Below are positions 1 to 9,063 of a DNA stretch of 31,285 bases, one piece after another. The position numbers and the translations under genes are program-made. Below the pieces are notes generated by a model, which saw only the letters and a list, made by a program, of their open reading frames with translations, searched no databases and was not told where the DNA came from. The stretch lies in contig JBGTLQ010000328.1 in the NCBI GenBank assembly GCA_041744075.1, positions 1-31,285 on the forward strand. The letters run 5' to 3'. Each line of letters begins with the position of its first letter. Within the stretch, counting starts at the first letter, position 1. The DNA is from JAJTZA01 sp041744075 (lineage in GTDB: Bacteria; Verrucomicrobiota; Verrucomicrobiia; Chthoniobacterales; Terrimicrobiaceae).

Positions 1-1026
1 CAGATTTTTTGCGCTCACGGGCAGGATTTCGAGGCCGCGGGTTTTCTGACGGAAAACCTTCAGATTTTCTTCAGCCCCCGGCAGATCCATTTTGTTGGCG
101 ACAATGGCCGCAGGTTTTTCTGCAAGGGTGGGGTCATAGAGTTTGATCTCGGCACGCAGCGTCTTGAAATCTTGGACCGGATTGCGACCCTCACTGCCTG
201 CCATATCGATCACAAAAAGGAGCAGGCGGCAGCGAATGACATGACGCAAAAATTCATGGCCCAGACCACGATTGTCATGGGCTCCTTCGATAAGGCCGGG
301 GATATCAGCAACGGTCGTCCGGGCGTAACCATCCAAATCGACCACGCCTACGATGGGGTTCAAAGTTGTGAAGGGATAAGCGGCCACTTTGGGATGGGCG
401 GCGGAGATGTTGCCAAGGAGGGTGCTTTTTCCGGCATTCGGAAAACCCACCAGGCCGGTGTCAGCAATTGTTCGGAGTTCCAAGGCAAACCAGCCCTCTT
501 CACCCGGTTCGCCGTCGGTGGTTTGACGGGGCACGCGGTTTGTCGAGCTCTTAAAGTGTACGTTGCCCTTACCACCCCCTCCGCCTGCGCAGAGCACGAA
601 TTGTTCGCCAACAACCGAAAGGTCCGCCATGGGCTGCATGGTTCTGAGATCCGGACGATGGGCGGGTTGGGGGACTTCTTCGCCCAGTTCTTCATCCAAC
701 ACCGTGCGATTTAACCCCGCATCGTCAGGCAAAGCATAAATCAGCGTGCCCACCGGTACCTTCACCAAAGTGGTGGCCCCGTTTCGTCCATGCTTCTTCT
801 TTCCTTTGCCATGCACGCCACGTTTTGCCCGTAGGTTGGGGTCATAGTAGAGGGCGGAAAGATTGTCGGTGTTGGTATCAGCTTCCAAAATAATGGAACC
901 GCCATCGCCGCCATCCCCTCCATCAGGACCTCCTCGTGGTACGAATTTCTCGCGGCGAAAGCTGCAACATCCATTGCCTCCATCGCCGGCTTTGGCATGC
1001 ACCCGGACTTGATCTACAAATTTCAT
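1..1026 (-). CDS. obgE: GTPase ObgE/CgtA (3' end outside window)
   Basis: Obg-family GTPase that associates with the large ribosomal subunit and links ribosome maturation to growth state. The 342 visible residues start MKFVDQVRVHAKAGDGGNG, the glycine-rich Obg fold with its usual GGPDGGDGG stretch. The G domain follows with G1 GFPNAGKST, G3 DIPGLIEGA, G4 NKMD and G5 SAK. Bacterial Obg proteins are typically a little longer, so only the C-terminal tail lies beyond base 1. The ATG at 1026-1024 overlaps the TGA of the upstream glgM gene in an ATGA arrangement, so the two are probably translationally coupled. Identity is secure from the motifs. Pairing obg with a glycogen synthase rather than with rplU-rpmA is unusual. 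Confidence 0.97.
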   Translation of the reverse strand, partial: MKFVDQVRVHAKAGDGGNGCCSFRREKFVPRGGPDGGDGGDGGSIILEADTNTDNLSALYYDPNLRAKRGVHGKGKKKHGRNGATTLVKVPVGTLIYALPDDAGLNRTVLDEELGEEVPQPAHRPDLRTMQPMADLSVVGEQFVLCAGGGGGKGNVHFKSSTNRVPRQTTDGEPGEEGWFALELRTIADTGLVGFPNAGKSTLLGNISAAHPKVAAYPFTTLNPIVGVVDLDGYARTTVADIPGLIEGAHDNRGLGHEFLRHVIRCRLLLFVIDMAGSEGRNPVQDFKTLRAEIKLYDPTLAEKPAAIVANKMDLPGAEENLKVFRQKTRGLEILPVSAKNL

Positions 1027-2234
1027 GAGTTTTTTTCTGTCAGCGTCCGATACAGCGCCGCCGTTTCAGCGGCGATGGCATCCCACCCAAAAAGTTCTTC
1101 GGTGCGCTTTCTTCCGGCTTGGCCCATTTTGATGCGCTTTGCGGGGTCAGCCATTAATTCATTCACCCGAGCAGCAAAATCCTTGGAAAATTTTTCCGGG
1201 TTGGTGGGTTCGAAACTGCCGCCTGGCGAGTGCTCGATTGGCACAAGGTAGCCGGTTTCTCCATGCACCACGACTTCTTTGATTCCGCCCGTGTTGGTAG
1301 CGATTACGGCTGTGTTGCAGGCCATCGCTTCAAGGTTGATGATACCGAAAGGTTCGTAAATGGAAGGACACAAAAAGGCCGACGCATGGGAGTAGAGCTC
1401 AATTTTTGATTTGTTATCCAGCATCTCCTCAATCCACACAATCCCCCCTCTGGCTCGTTGTGCTTGTGCCACCGCCTGCTTCATTTCCGCAGCAATTTCG
1501 GGAGTGTCGGGGGCCCCCGCACAAAGCACAACCTGAAAACCGGGGTTAAAAGATTTGATCGCATTCACAAGGTGGATGATGCCCTTTTGACGCGTGATCC
1601 GGCCCACAAACAAGACGTATGGCTCAACCGGGTTGATGCCATATCTTTTTAACGAGGATTTGCTTTCGACCGCCTGATATTCTTCCAGATCGATCCCATT
1701 GTGGATCACCGAAATTTTTTCGGGATCAATAGAAAACAGACGGAGCAAGTCTTCGCGGGTGTCCTCTGAGACCGCAACCACCGCATCCGCCATCTCCAGA
1801 GCGGTCTTTTCCAACCAACACGTGAAATCATACCCGCCGCCAAGTTGCTCGCGTTTCCATGGGCGGAGAGGTTCCAGAGAGTGAACGGTGACCACAAGCG
1901 GCAGCCCATAGTTCAATTTGGCAAGGATCCCGCCCCAGTGGCTGTACCAGGTATGACAATGAACAACCTGGGCATCCATGCCAGCCGTATTGAAATCCAG
2001 CGAACGTTGGAGGGCACAAAAGACCGGACGAAGACCGTCCGGACAGTTCCATTTGGTGGTGGGTGCAGGAAATCCCGTAGCCGAAAGTTGACCTTTCGAG
2101 GTGTGCTGATCACCAAAACATCGGACTTCAACCGTCAGTAACTTTGCGAGCGCTTGGCTCAAATACTGCACATGGACTCCCGCCCCTCCATAGATGTGTG
2201 GGGGATATTCGTTGGTGAGGAAAAGTACTTTCAC
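1023..2234 (-). CDS. glgM: GT4 glycogen synthase, GlgM/Corynebacterium type
   Basis: A 403-residue GT-B fold glycosyltransferase of family GT4. It starts with the glycogen-synthase signature KVLFLTNEYPPHIYGGAGVH. The C-terminal half has the nucleotide-sugar site: VGRITRQKG, the EPFGIINLEA E-x7-E motif, and TNTGGIKEVV. The overall look matches the actinobacterial-type glycogen synthase group (TIGR02149), whose characterised members make maltose-1-phosphate from ADP-glucose and glucose-1-phosphate for the GlgE alpha-glucan route. It is shorter than GlgA of the GT5 family (about 480 residues). The start is GTG (2234-2232), placed directly before the conserved KVLFLTNEYPP. The stop overlaps obgE by 4 bases. 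No glgE, glgB or treS is visible nearby. The exact acceptor (glucose-1-phosphate or glycogen) cannot be read from the sequence. Confidence 0.88.
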   Translation of the reverse strand: MKVLFLTNEYPPHIYGGAGVHVQYLSQALAKLLTVEVRCFGDQHTSKGQLSATGFPAPTTKWNCPDGLRPVFCALQRSLDFNTAGMDAQVVHCHTWYSHWGGILAKLNYGLPLVVTVHSLEPLRPWKREQLGGGYDFTCWLEKTALEMADAVVAVSEDTREDLLRLFSIDPEKISVIHNGIDLEEYQAVESKSSLKRYGINPVEPYVLFVGRITRQKGIIHLVNAIKSFNPGFQVVLCAGAPDTPEIAAEMKQAVAQAQRARGGIVWIEEMLDNKSKIELYSHASAFLCPSIYEPFGIINLEAMACNTAVIATNTGGIKEVVVHGETGYLVPIEHSPGGSFEPTNPEKFSKDFAARVNELMADPAKRIKMGQAGRKRTEELFGWDAIAAETAALYRTLTEKNS

Positions 2235-2282
2235 GACGCAAGCTTACCAACCTTTACAGGATGGGCAAGATGTCGTCTCGGT

Positions 2283-2323
2283 AGGAAAGAAACACGACCG
2301 CCGGGCACCTCTGCCCGGCGGTC
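2283..2323 (-). terminator. Rho-independent terminator after the beta-helix gene
   Basis: A perfect 12-bp inverted repeat (2296-2307 with 2312-2323, arms gaccgccgggca/tgcccggcggtc) with a 4-base loop. Read on the minus strand, it is followed by a T-rich tail (GTGTTTCTTTCCT). It lies 26 bases past the stop of the 2349-4493 gene and ahead of glgM, so it separates the two transcripts. Confidence 0.8.
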
Positions 2324-2348
2324 GGCCACTTCCAACCTCAACAAGCTG

Positions 2349-4493
2349 TCAGAATCCGTTCCAATCTGGAGCGACCGCAATCTCGTCGATCACGGAATTC
2401 CGGTTTCCTTTGATTTGAATGGAATGGATGGTGCCAATCTCCATTCCGCGAAGAGTTGCCGAAGGCGTTGCTGGAGGCGTCGGACCAAGAGCGGGGTTGA
2501 TGTAAAGATCCACCTCGTCATTAAAACCACCGGCCACCCACGTGAGACGCGCAATCGCGAGCACGGTCTCTCCGCTCACGATGGGAGTTGCACTGTAGCC
2601 AATTGTTCCGCCCCGGCTGATTCCCCAGTTGGTATTGGTTCCCAAATCGCCGATTCGAATTTTGGTGATGCCACCTGACGCCGGGCCATTGAGGTTCAGT
2701 CCAGTCGTTAGGCTTCCCGTCGGATCTGCCGCATCAACCCGCATGAGGAACATGACCCAGAGGGTGCTACCGGGTTTTCCAAGGCGGGTCACGCCGTCTC
2801 CATCAATCACCGTGTAGTCTGGTCCAAAGGCCGTCATGTCAAAATTGCGGACAGAGCCCACGTTTGAGTTGAAAGCCAAGGCATTGCCGATCGCGTCAAC
2901 ACCCACGTGGCTCAAACCCGGGGCCACAATATCATTTGAGCCCGTCCACGTCGTTCCCAAGAACCCGACATCTTCGGTGGAATCATCTGCTGTTGAAACA
3001 TTGCCGGTGGGATCATAATCAAACCCTTCGTAGGCAAATACACTGCTTTCCTCGAAGTATTCGTAAGCCCCGATGTCATACGGCAAGGTTCGGGCATTGC
3101 CGTCAATATCCACTGTTGGTGCTTGGGCGGTTGTGCCCGCATCAATGGCTGGCGAATTCGGGTTTGTCGTAAAATCGTAGTTGTTGTAGTCGTTAAAAAG
3201 ATTGGCGTAGTCTTTTGATGCCAGATTATTGCTCTCGGTTCCCGCTCCTGCGGTGATCGTGACCGGGTGCGCGACGATATTATTGTTCACGATGTTGCCC
3301 GAGGCTGGAACTGGCCAAGGAATACGCGGTGTGGCCGGATCACCATCATGATCATACGTTTTGTGTTCTAAAATGTTCACCCGTGGTTTGTCATTGGGAA
3401 CCGCCAGTTTTCCGGCCACAATGGTGTTGTTGGCCACGCGACAATTGAGGCCTCCGTAGATGGAAATCGCATGTCCCACGACAGAGGTGACAATCAGATT
3501 GTTTTCAATCACAAAATCTTCATACATCCCATCAAAAAGCCCAATGCCCTGACACTCCACGGCCAGTGGGTCAGAGGCCGGGTCTTGATGCTCCAGAAAC
3601 ATGTTGTTTCTCACGACAATTCCTTTGACCACACCATAGCCTACTTGGGAATTTCCTGTGTTTGGATTAATCCCTGTTGACCAGCTTTGAAAGAAATCAT
3701 CGTGGTTGCTGTCAGCACCAACCGGATTGCGTACCACATTGTATTCAAAAATGCCGTAGTCAGCCAAACCGCGGAGCCCGTCATTAAAAAAGTCCGTGAT
3801 CGTGTTGTTGGAAACCAGGGTATGGACACCTGTGTTTGAGACCGAAATTCCAAAACCCACATTGACGAGAGTATTGTTCGAAACCACGGAATTTGGAGCG
3901 GCAATCGAGATGGCTGTTCCATCGGCCCGATTTTGCCAATCCGAGATATCCCAGCCTGTGGTGTCCAAGGCATGGTTGATGCGGCAATTTGTGATCGTGA
4001 TATTGCTGGCGGACGCTGGGACGTTCACCAAAACGCCTGGGTCATAGCTGCCAGGTGCCAAATATTCCGGGCACACATCCAGATTGTTGATGGTCCAGCC
4101 GGAGACGCCTGTGATACTTAACTTTCGAATTTGCGCGGTCTCGCCTTCAGCAGCTTGGATGGTGGCCCCATTCCCATGAGGAGATTTAATCGTGAAGACC
4201 CCGTGATACCCTGCCTTGGCATGAATCACGTCTCCAGGCGAAAAAACTTTGTAGGGCAGGGCGGCAAATACTGCCTCCAACGTGCTCCATGGCTGCGCCG
4301 CCGTGCCGGGGTTGCTCATGCTGCCGTTAACGGGATCCACGTAGTATTCGGCGGCCGTCAGTGACCCTCCATGAGCCGTCGCCATGAGGATGGCCGCTAG
4401 GAAGGCTTTTCGAAGACGGAAACCGCCGAGTTTGTTGTTCGATGACGCGGACAGGCCTTGGCCGATCCGCACGAGGGGTATGCGATTGTTCAT
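2349..4493 (-). CDS. Secreted right-handed parallel beta-helix protein with C-terminal concanavalin-like domain
   Basis: 714 residues. The N-terminus has an extended basic region, a hydrophobic core (AFLAAILMATAHGG) and a probable signal-peptidase site near LTAA|EYYVD (residue 48). The mature N-terminal domain (about 49-470) starts YYVDPVNGSMSNPGTAAQPW. It then runs as many short repeats of the form 'NNxI..N', such as ITNCRINH, VVSNNTLVN, VVRNNMFLE and VIENNLIV. This is the PbH1 beta-helix pattern shared by pectate-lyase-like and chondroitinase-B-like enzymes. The helix ends with SPAIDAG...DIGAYEYF, a frequent closing motif. The last 230 residues look like a LamG/concanavalin-type beta-sandwich. 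It is probably secreted and acts on or binds polysaccharide. No catalytic residues could be assigned, so no substrate is claimed. A strong terminator follows it and operator-like repeats precede it. Confidence 0.8.
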   Translation of the reverse strand: MNNRIPLVRIGQGLSASSNNKLGGFRLRKAFLAAILMATAHGGSLTAAEYYVDPVNGSMSNPGTAAQPWSTLEAVFAALPYKVFSPGDVIHAKAGYHGVFTIKSPHGNGATIQAAEGETAQIRKLSITGVSGWTINNLDVCPEYLAPGSYDPGVLVNVPASASNITITNCRINHALDTTGWDISDWQNRADGTAISIAAPNSVVSNNTLVNVGFGISVSNTGVHTLVSNNTITDFFNDGLRGLADYGIFEYNVVRNPVGADSNHDDFFQSWSTGINPNTGNSQVGYGVVKGIVVRNNMFLEHQDPASDPLAVECQGIGLFDGMYEDFVIENNLIVTSVVGHAISIYGGLNCRVANNTIVAGKLAVPNDKPRVNILEHKTYDHDGDPATPRIPWPVPASGNIVNNNIVAHPVTITAGAGTESNNLASKDYANLFNDYNNYDFTTNPNSPAIDAGTTAQAPTVDIDGNARTLPYDIGAYEYFEESSVFAYEGFDYDPTGNVSTADDSTEDVGFLGTTWTGSNDIVAPGLSHVGVDAIGNALAFNSNVGSVRNFDMTAFGPDYTVIDGDGVTRLGKPGSTLWVMFLMRVDAADPTGSLTTGLNLNGPASGGITKIRIGDLGTNTNWGISRGGTIGYSATPIVSGETVLAIARLTWVAGGFNDEVDLYINPALGPTPPATPSATLRGMEIGTIHSIQIKGNRNSVIDEIAVAPDWNGF

Positions 4494-4513
4494 TTTTTAA
4501 GGGGGTTGTTTTT

Positions 4514-4555
4514 TTGTCCATTGACTGGACAAGCGCCATATCAAACAAGTGATAT
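4514..4555 (-). promoter_or_regulatory. Two operator-like inverted repeats upstream of the beta-helix gene
   Basis: The 232-base gap 4494-4725 has no gene. Close to the beta-helix start lie two perfect dyads. TTGTCCA-5-TGGACAA (4514-4532) begins 20 bases upstream of the start codon. ATATCA-6-TGATAT (4538-4555) is next to it, and a further TGATAT-like half follows near 4577. Spaced dyads of this kind usually bind a dimeric repressor or activator, which would fit substrate-controlled expression of a secreted polysaccharide-active protein. No regulator gene is adjacent, and the factor is unknown. Confidence 0.4.
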
Positions 4556-4725
4556 CGTTATGTGCAACAAAAAAATGATATATTGCATGAAATAATTTCA
4601 CAGATCCCCTACAGCCCAGTGATCGCGCCATTGCGGCGTTGTTTCATTCGAGGGGTCGAATCATCATTCCCCCGTGCTGGGTACCAGGGTGAGCCGTGGT
4701 GAAGAAATCAAAAGAGAAATGGGGC

Positions 4726-7665
4726 CTACTCTGGACCGTTAAACACGGCTCGCAGCTGAAGGAAACGAGTGGGGTAGGAGGGGTCGCCCATGAGATACAC
4801 ATCTTGAATCTCAACATCCATCACCTCCGTGCCAGATTCACTGATGATGAGAAGCCCATCCGTGAGATCCTCAAAGGGCTGGCCTCCTGTGCTGCTGGCC
4901 ACCAAATCCCATTCCTCATTCAGGTTGCCTGTGGCCCAGAGCTGCAAATCCACATCTGTGCGCGTCGGATCTCTTTGGAAACGCGCTACAAGCCGAGTGC
5001 CATTGTCCGACAATGACACAGGATCAAAATTTGTCGCCAATTGGGGGTTTAACACATACCCGTACTCCAAGAGATTCTTCAGACCATCAGCATCAGCATC
5101 CGCATCTCTGCCGCTGATTGCGTCATTCAGTTGTTCTTCCTCATCAAAGTAGGCATCAAGGAATTCCTGATAGGGATCCATGGTGGGTGGCTCCACGTCC
5201 TGATCGAAGTATTGGAAATTATCCAACTTCATCACGATGGTTTGACTGGTGCTTGTTCGCAGGCGGAATTCGCCCATTGTGGTGGCCGTGTAGTTTACGG
5301 ACTCTGGGATATTCACAAGAATTTTGGACCCATCGAACCAGACATCGCTGGCTCCGGATGGCAGCACATGACCAAAGCCATCAGGCCCATTGTAGCTTTT
5401 TTCGACACCCGTTTTGTTCATGTACCAAACCACATCGTGCAGATCTCCATTGGAGGGGATTAGCGGAGTATCATTATTGCCGTGCAATCGAATGTACCAA
5501 TTTCCAGAGCCGTTGCCTTTGAACACCATGCGATAGGCGATGGTGGCCGAGGAAATCCCGCCATTAAATCCTGCAGTCCCCACGTTGGATCCAAAATCGA
5601 GAACAACCATGTCAGTGAAGGCACTTGTTCCAGAAATCCCCACTTGGAATTCCAGACGTGAAAATTTTACATCGGTTCCGACTTTCGTTTTCCGAGTGAA
5701 CCCGGCATGGGTGGCATTTCCTGCGGAACGATCGTGCTCGAGATTTCCATTGGCATTGATGCGCCAACTGCTTGTGGCATCCAAGGTTCCAAGGTCATCA
5801 AATTGTCCGATGTTTGGGTTGGTGGGATTGATGTAGGGGCTGAGATCCGTTGATGCGGTGGTTCCAAAGCTCTGACTGAACAACGCCAGTCCGCCCAGAG
5901 CACCGCCCTGCAAATTCACTGTCACCACCACATTGTCGGTGGCCGTGCGGTCAGAATCATCCGCCTGCAAGCGCAACACATATTCACCGGGAGCATCGAA
6001 GGTCGCTGTCGTTGTTGCGGAGGCCGGCGTGCCAAACACCACCGAGGCCCCCGCAGGAGCGGAAACCACCGACCACCCCACTGTCAGGGATGCAGGTTCG
6101 GGCAGGCCGTCATCAGTCACCACACCCAGAAGGCTTGTCTGAACGGTCCCCCCCAGGGCCATGATCAAGCTTTTATCAGATCCTGCGTTCACGCTGGGGG
6201 ATGAATTGATGGGGCCATCCGGGCCTTGAAGGAATGTCAGTTGGAGGGTGTTAATCTGTCCATATCTGGAGGCCGTGTCTGGATCGGGAAAAACTCGCAG
6301 CTCCAAAACGCCGTCGGCATCTGCGGACACCGTTTCAAAAACCGCCGTCTGGGTCACGTTTAGGGCCGCATCCAAATTCTGGAACTGGCTGCCAATTTTG
6401 TAGCGGGTGCTCCGGCCCCGTCCCCCGTCGTTGTTGCCGGATGATGCAAACACCTCCACCCGGTAAACGCCCCCCGGCAGCAGCCCTTGGAGCAACATCA
6501 AACCTGCCCCAGTCTCCTCGGTCGCTCCCATGGGAGTGATCCAGCCATCATCGGCTACGCCGGCATCAAAAGGTGACCCTGCGCTAGAGCCTCCGGAGAC
6601 ATGACCGGCAAAGGTATCCACCAGCGAAACCCATGTGCCGGTGCTGCGGCCAACGGTCGTTTTTGCAAATGGGATCACCGCACCCAAGGTTCCATGCAGG
6701 CCGTAGGGAGTTCCATTGATGTGACGCCCCTGGCTATCCGGGACGGTGAGTTCTGTGTTACCAAAATCAAAGATGATTTCTTCATCCGGTGCCAGTAGCG
6801 AATCCACCGTTTGGGCCAAAAGCCAGTCATACATCCACGACTCATTATAGACGGTCCCCCAGATGCCGTGTCCGCCAGTGGCATATTCTGTATATCTGAG
6901 GGTTCCCTTGTCGTAAAACTTGGTGCTGCCTCCGTAATAAGGACTCCCGCTTTGCGCAGCAGTAAAATTAATCGTTGGCTCAGGGCGGGCTGACAGAATG
7001 GCGTTAACGGCCGACCGTGAAGTGCCTACGCCAACAGTGCCATCATTCACCGCGTGAAACGCCCAAATCGGCTTGGCCGTAAGATCATTTGGCAGAAATC
7101 CAGTTCCCGCGCTCACGCCACAAATGGGCACAGCTCCCGCCATAGAACCCGCGTACATCGAAACCGCAAGCCATGTCGCTCCACCGCCCAAGGACAGCCC
7201 CGTCACATACACCTTCGTCGGGTCAATATTGTAGGCCTGACGCGCATTCGCAGCCATGCGCATGGAACTGCGAATGGTTCCAGAATTCCAACCGCTCGAG
7301 GTTTGAGGAGCATAAAGGAAAAAATCCCGGCTCTTTGCGGCCGCAAGCAGGTTGTTAATATTGCCATTCACCTGGCTCGTGTTGTTGGTCCCCACCTCAC
7401 CCAGACCATGATAAAAAATCACCAGCGGATACGACTGGGCTGGATCGTAATCCGTGGGCACAAACAATCGCCCTCGCAAATCAAGGGTCCCATCATTCAA
7501 CTGATCGTAGTTCCAAACCAAAAATTCATTGGGGTCGGCCGCGAGGGTCTTCGCCGGAAGAAGGGCCACAAGCGCCAAAAGGAGGGCAAACAATGAACGA
7601 ACGAACCCAGAAATACGGGAATGTTCACGATAAATTTTTAGACACGGAGTCGAGGATTTGTTCAT
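4726..7665 (-). CDS. Secreted modular alpha/beta-hydrolase (CE1/PHB-depolymerase-like esterase)
   Basis: 979 residues. A signal peptide (FVRSLFALLLALVALLPAKT, cleavage near residue 43) precedes an alpha/beta-hydrolase domain at about 45-290. The nucleophile elbow GLSLGG gives Ser158, HAVNDGTV offers Asp208 and GGHGIW offers His266. The oxyanion-hole side has FYHGLGE. The fold resembles the secreted esterase/polyhydroxybutyrate-depolymerase/feruloyl-esterase group. Downstream come a glycine-rich beta-domain (about 295-483), a PKD/Ig-like domain (about 488-585, NAGSDKSLIMALGG...DNVVVTVN) and a beta-sandwich (about 590-815). A calcium-like DADADADGLKNLLEYGY segment leads into the C-terminal beta domain typical of Verrucomicrobia secreted proteins. 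Its role is probably hydrolysis of acyl or aryl esters on polysaccharide, but the true substrate is not readable. It is co-oriented with the beta-helix gene 232 bases downstream. No clear ribosome-binding site precedes the ATG. Confidence 0.82.
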   Translation of the reverse strand: MNKSSTPCLKIYREHSRISGFVRSLFALLLALVALLPAKTLAADPNEFLVWNYDQLNDGTLDLRGRLFVPTDYDPAQSYPLVIFYHGLGEVGTNNTSQVNGNINNLLAAAKSRDFFLYAPQTSSGWNSGTIRSSMRMAANARQAYNIDPTKVYVTGLSLGGGATWLAVSMYAGSMAGAVPICGVSAGTGFLPNDLTAKPIWAFHAVNDGTVGVGTSRSAVNAILSARPEPTINFTAAQSGSPYYGGSTKFYDKGTLRYTEYATGGHGIWGTVYNESWMYDWLLAQTVDSLLAPDEEIIFDFGNTELTVPDSQGRHINGTPYGLHGTLGAVIPFAKTTVGRSTGTWVSLVDTFAGHVSGGSSAGSPFDAGVADDGWITPMGATEETGAGLMLLQGLLPGGVYRVEVFASSGNNDGGRGRSTRYKIGSQFQNLDAALNVTQTAVFETVSADADGVLELRVFPDPDTASRYGQINTLQLTFLQGPDGPINSSPSVNAGSDKSLIMALGGTVQTSLLGVVTDDGLPEPASLTVGWSVVSAPAGASVVFGTPASATTTATFDAPGEYVLRLQADDSDRTATDNVVVTVNLQGGALGGLALFSQSFGTTASTDLSPYINPTNPNIGQFDDLGTLDATSSWRINANGNLEHDRSAGNATHAGFTRKTKVGTDVKFSRLEFQVGISGTSAFTDMVVLDFGSNVGTAGFNGGISSATIAYRMVFKGNGSGNWYIRLHGNNDTPLIPSNGDLHDVVWYMNKTGVEKSYNGPDGFGHVLPSGASDVWFDGSKILVNIPESVNYTATTMGEFRLRTSTSQTIVMKLDNFQYFDQDVEPPTMDPYQEFLDAYFDEEEQLNDAISGRDADADADGLKNLLEYGYVLNPQLATNFDPVSLSDNGTRLVARFQRDPTRTDVDLQLWATGNLNEEWDLVASSTGGQPFEDLTDGLLIISESGTEVMDVEIQDVYLMGDPSYPTRFLQLRAVFNGPE

Positions 7666-7872
7666 GGGAGTTCTTGGAGCTTAAGGGAGGGATACACTGA
7701 ATTCAAGAACTAAAATTGGCCCTTGGTGAACTATGGGAAGGGATGTTGACGGTCCGTGGTTCTCGCAAAAAGTGGTTTTCTGAGAGACAATATTTAATGG
7801 AGATAGGGATCATTCCCGCTGGTTATTTTTGGTTTTTGTTCTTCCTGCTGTTGTCCGTGGGCACCTTGTGGC

Positions 7873-9063
7873 ATGGATGGCGGTGTGCCGAATGATTTGG
7901 ATTTTGATGTGGTTGTGGTGGGTGGGGGAGCCGCCGGGTTGATGTGTGCTGCCGTCGCGGGGCAGAGAGGGAGGCGGGTGGCTCTGCTCGAACACAATGA
8001 CCGCGTGGGAAAAAAAATCGAAATCTCTGGTGGCGGGCGCTGCAATTTCACGAACGTGGACGCCAGCCCGGTTCAGTATTTGTCCTCTTGCCCCGACTTT
8101 TGTCGGTCGGCCCTGGCGAGATACCAACCCTCAGATTTTGTCTCGCTCGTGGAAAGTCATGGCATTGCTTATCATGAAAAAAAGTTGGGGCAGTTGTTTT
8201 GTGATGGGAGTTCCCGGGAGATCATTGGGATGTTGATCGAGGAATGCGAGGCGGCCTCGGTGAGGATTTTTTGTGGGTTGGGGGTCGAGGGGGTGCAGAA
8301 ATCCGACCGATTCCGGCTGCTAACCAGCAGGGGCACTTTTGGCTGTCAGGCCCTTGTTGTGGCCACGGGAGGACTTTCCTTTGCAAAATTAGGTGCCACA
8401 GGTTGGGGGCATGGTGTCGCCCGTCAATTTGGGCTGGGCGTCACCGCGCTTCGACCGGGATTGGTTCCGTTGACCCTGCCGCGTGGGATGTTAGATCAGT
8501 TGGGTTCCTTGAGCGGGGTGTCTTTGCCGGTGCGATCAAAATTTGGTGGGGCACAATTTCCTGAGGCGATGCTTTTCACCCATCGCGGATTGAGTGGCCC
8601 GGCCATTTTGCAGATCTCGTCCTATCTTGGTTCGGGGGATTGCCCAAGTTTTGATTTACTCCCTGACAAAGATGCTGCCGCTCTACTCTCTCCACACCGG
8701 CATTCCTCGCTGACACCCTCCTCTGTGCTGTCACAGGAATGGCCCAAACGATTGGCGGAGGTCTGGTGTGGCATGGAAGCCCCAGGCAAACCTTTGCAGC
8801 ACTTCAAAGACCGTGAGGTTGCGGAGTTGGCCCGCAAAATCTCCGCATGGCAGCCACCACTCGCCGGGACGGAAGGTTATCCCAAGGCTGAAGTGACCCT
8901 CGGCGGCGTCGATCCCCGGGGGCTTTCCTCAAAAACAATGGAGTCTCGCAGCGTGCCGGGCCTCTTTTTTATTGGAGAAGTGTTGGATGTGACCGGCTGG
9001 CTTGGCGGATATAATTTCCAATGGGCATGGTCCAGTGGCTATGCTGCTGGTCAAGCCGTATGA
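7873..9063 (+). CDS. HI0933/YhiN-family FAD-dependent flavoprotein
   Basis: 396 residues with the Rossmann FAD motif VVVGGGAAGLMCA near the N-terminus and the family signature ISGGGRCNFTN just after it. The second-half motifs LFTHRGLSGPAILQIS and the C-terminal GLFFIGEVLDVTGWLGGYNFQWA are hallmarks of the HI0933-like (YhiN, 'aminoacetone oxidase family') proteins. The biochemical role of this family is poorly settled, so only an FAD-dependent oxidoreductase is claimed. Length matches the family (about 390-420). The ATG at 7873 gives a sensible short N-terminus before the FAD motif. The stop overlaps the next gene by ATGA, so the two are likely co-transcribed. Confidence 0.92.
   Translation: MDGGVPNDLDFDVVVVGGGAAGLMCAAVAGQRGRRVALLEHNDRVGKKIEISGGGRCNFTNVDASPVQYLSSCPDFCRSALARYQPSDFVSLVESHGIAYHEKKLGQLFCDGSSREIIGMLIEECEAASVRIFCGLGVEGVQKSDRFRLLTSRGTFGCQALVVATGGLSFAKLGATGWGHGVARQFGLGVTALRPGLVPLTLPRGMLDQLGSLSGVSLPVRSKFGGAQFPEAMLFTHRGLSGPAILQISSYLGSGDCPSFDLLPDKDAAALLSPHRHSSLTPSSVLSQEWPKRLAEVWCGMEAPGKPLQHFKDREVAELARKISAWQPPLAGTEGYPKAEVTLGGVDPRGLSSKTMESRSVPGLFFIGEVLDVTGWLGGYNFQWAWSSGYAAGQAV

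Noticed and set aside
7670..7710. GTTCTTG...CAAGAAC inverted repeat before the esterase
   Set aside because: The 7-bp arms are 27 bases apart. This is expected by chance at this length.
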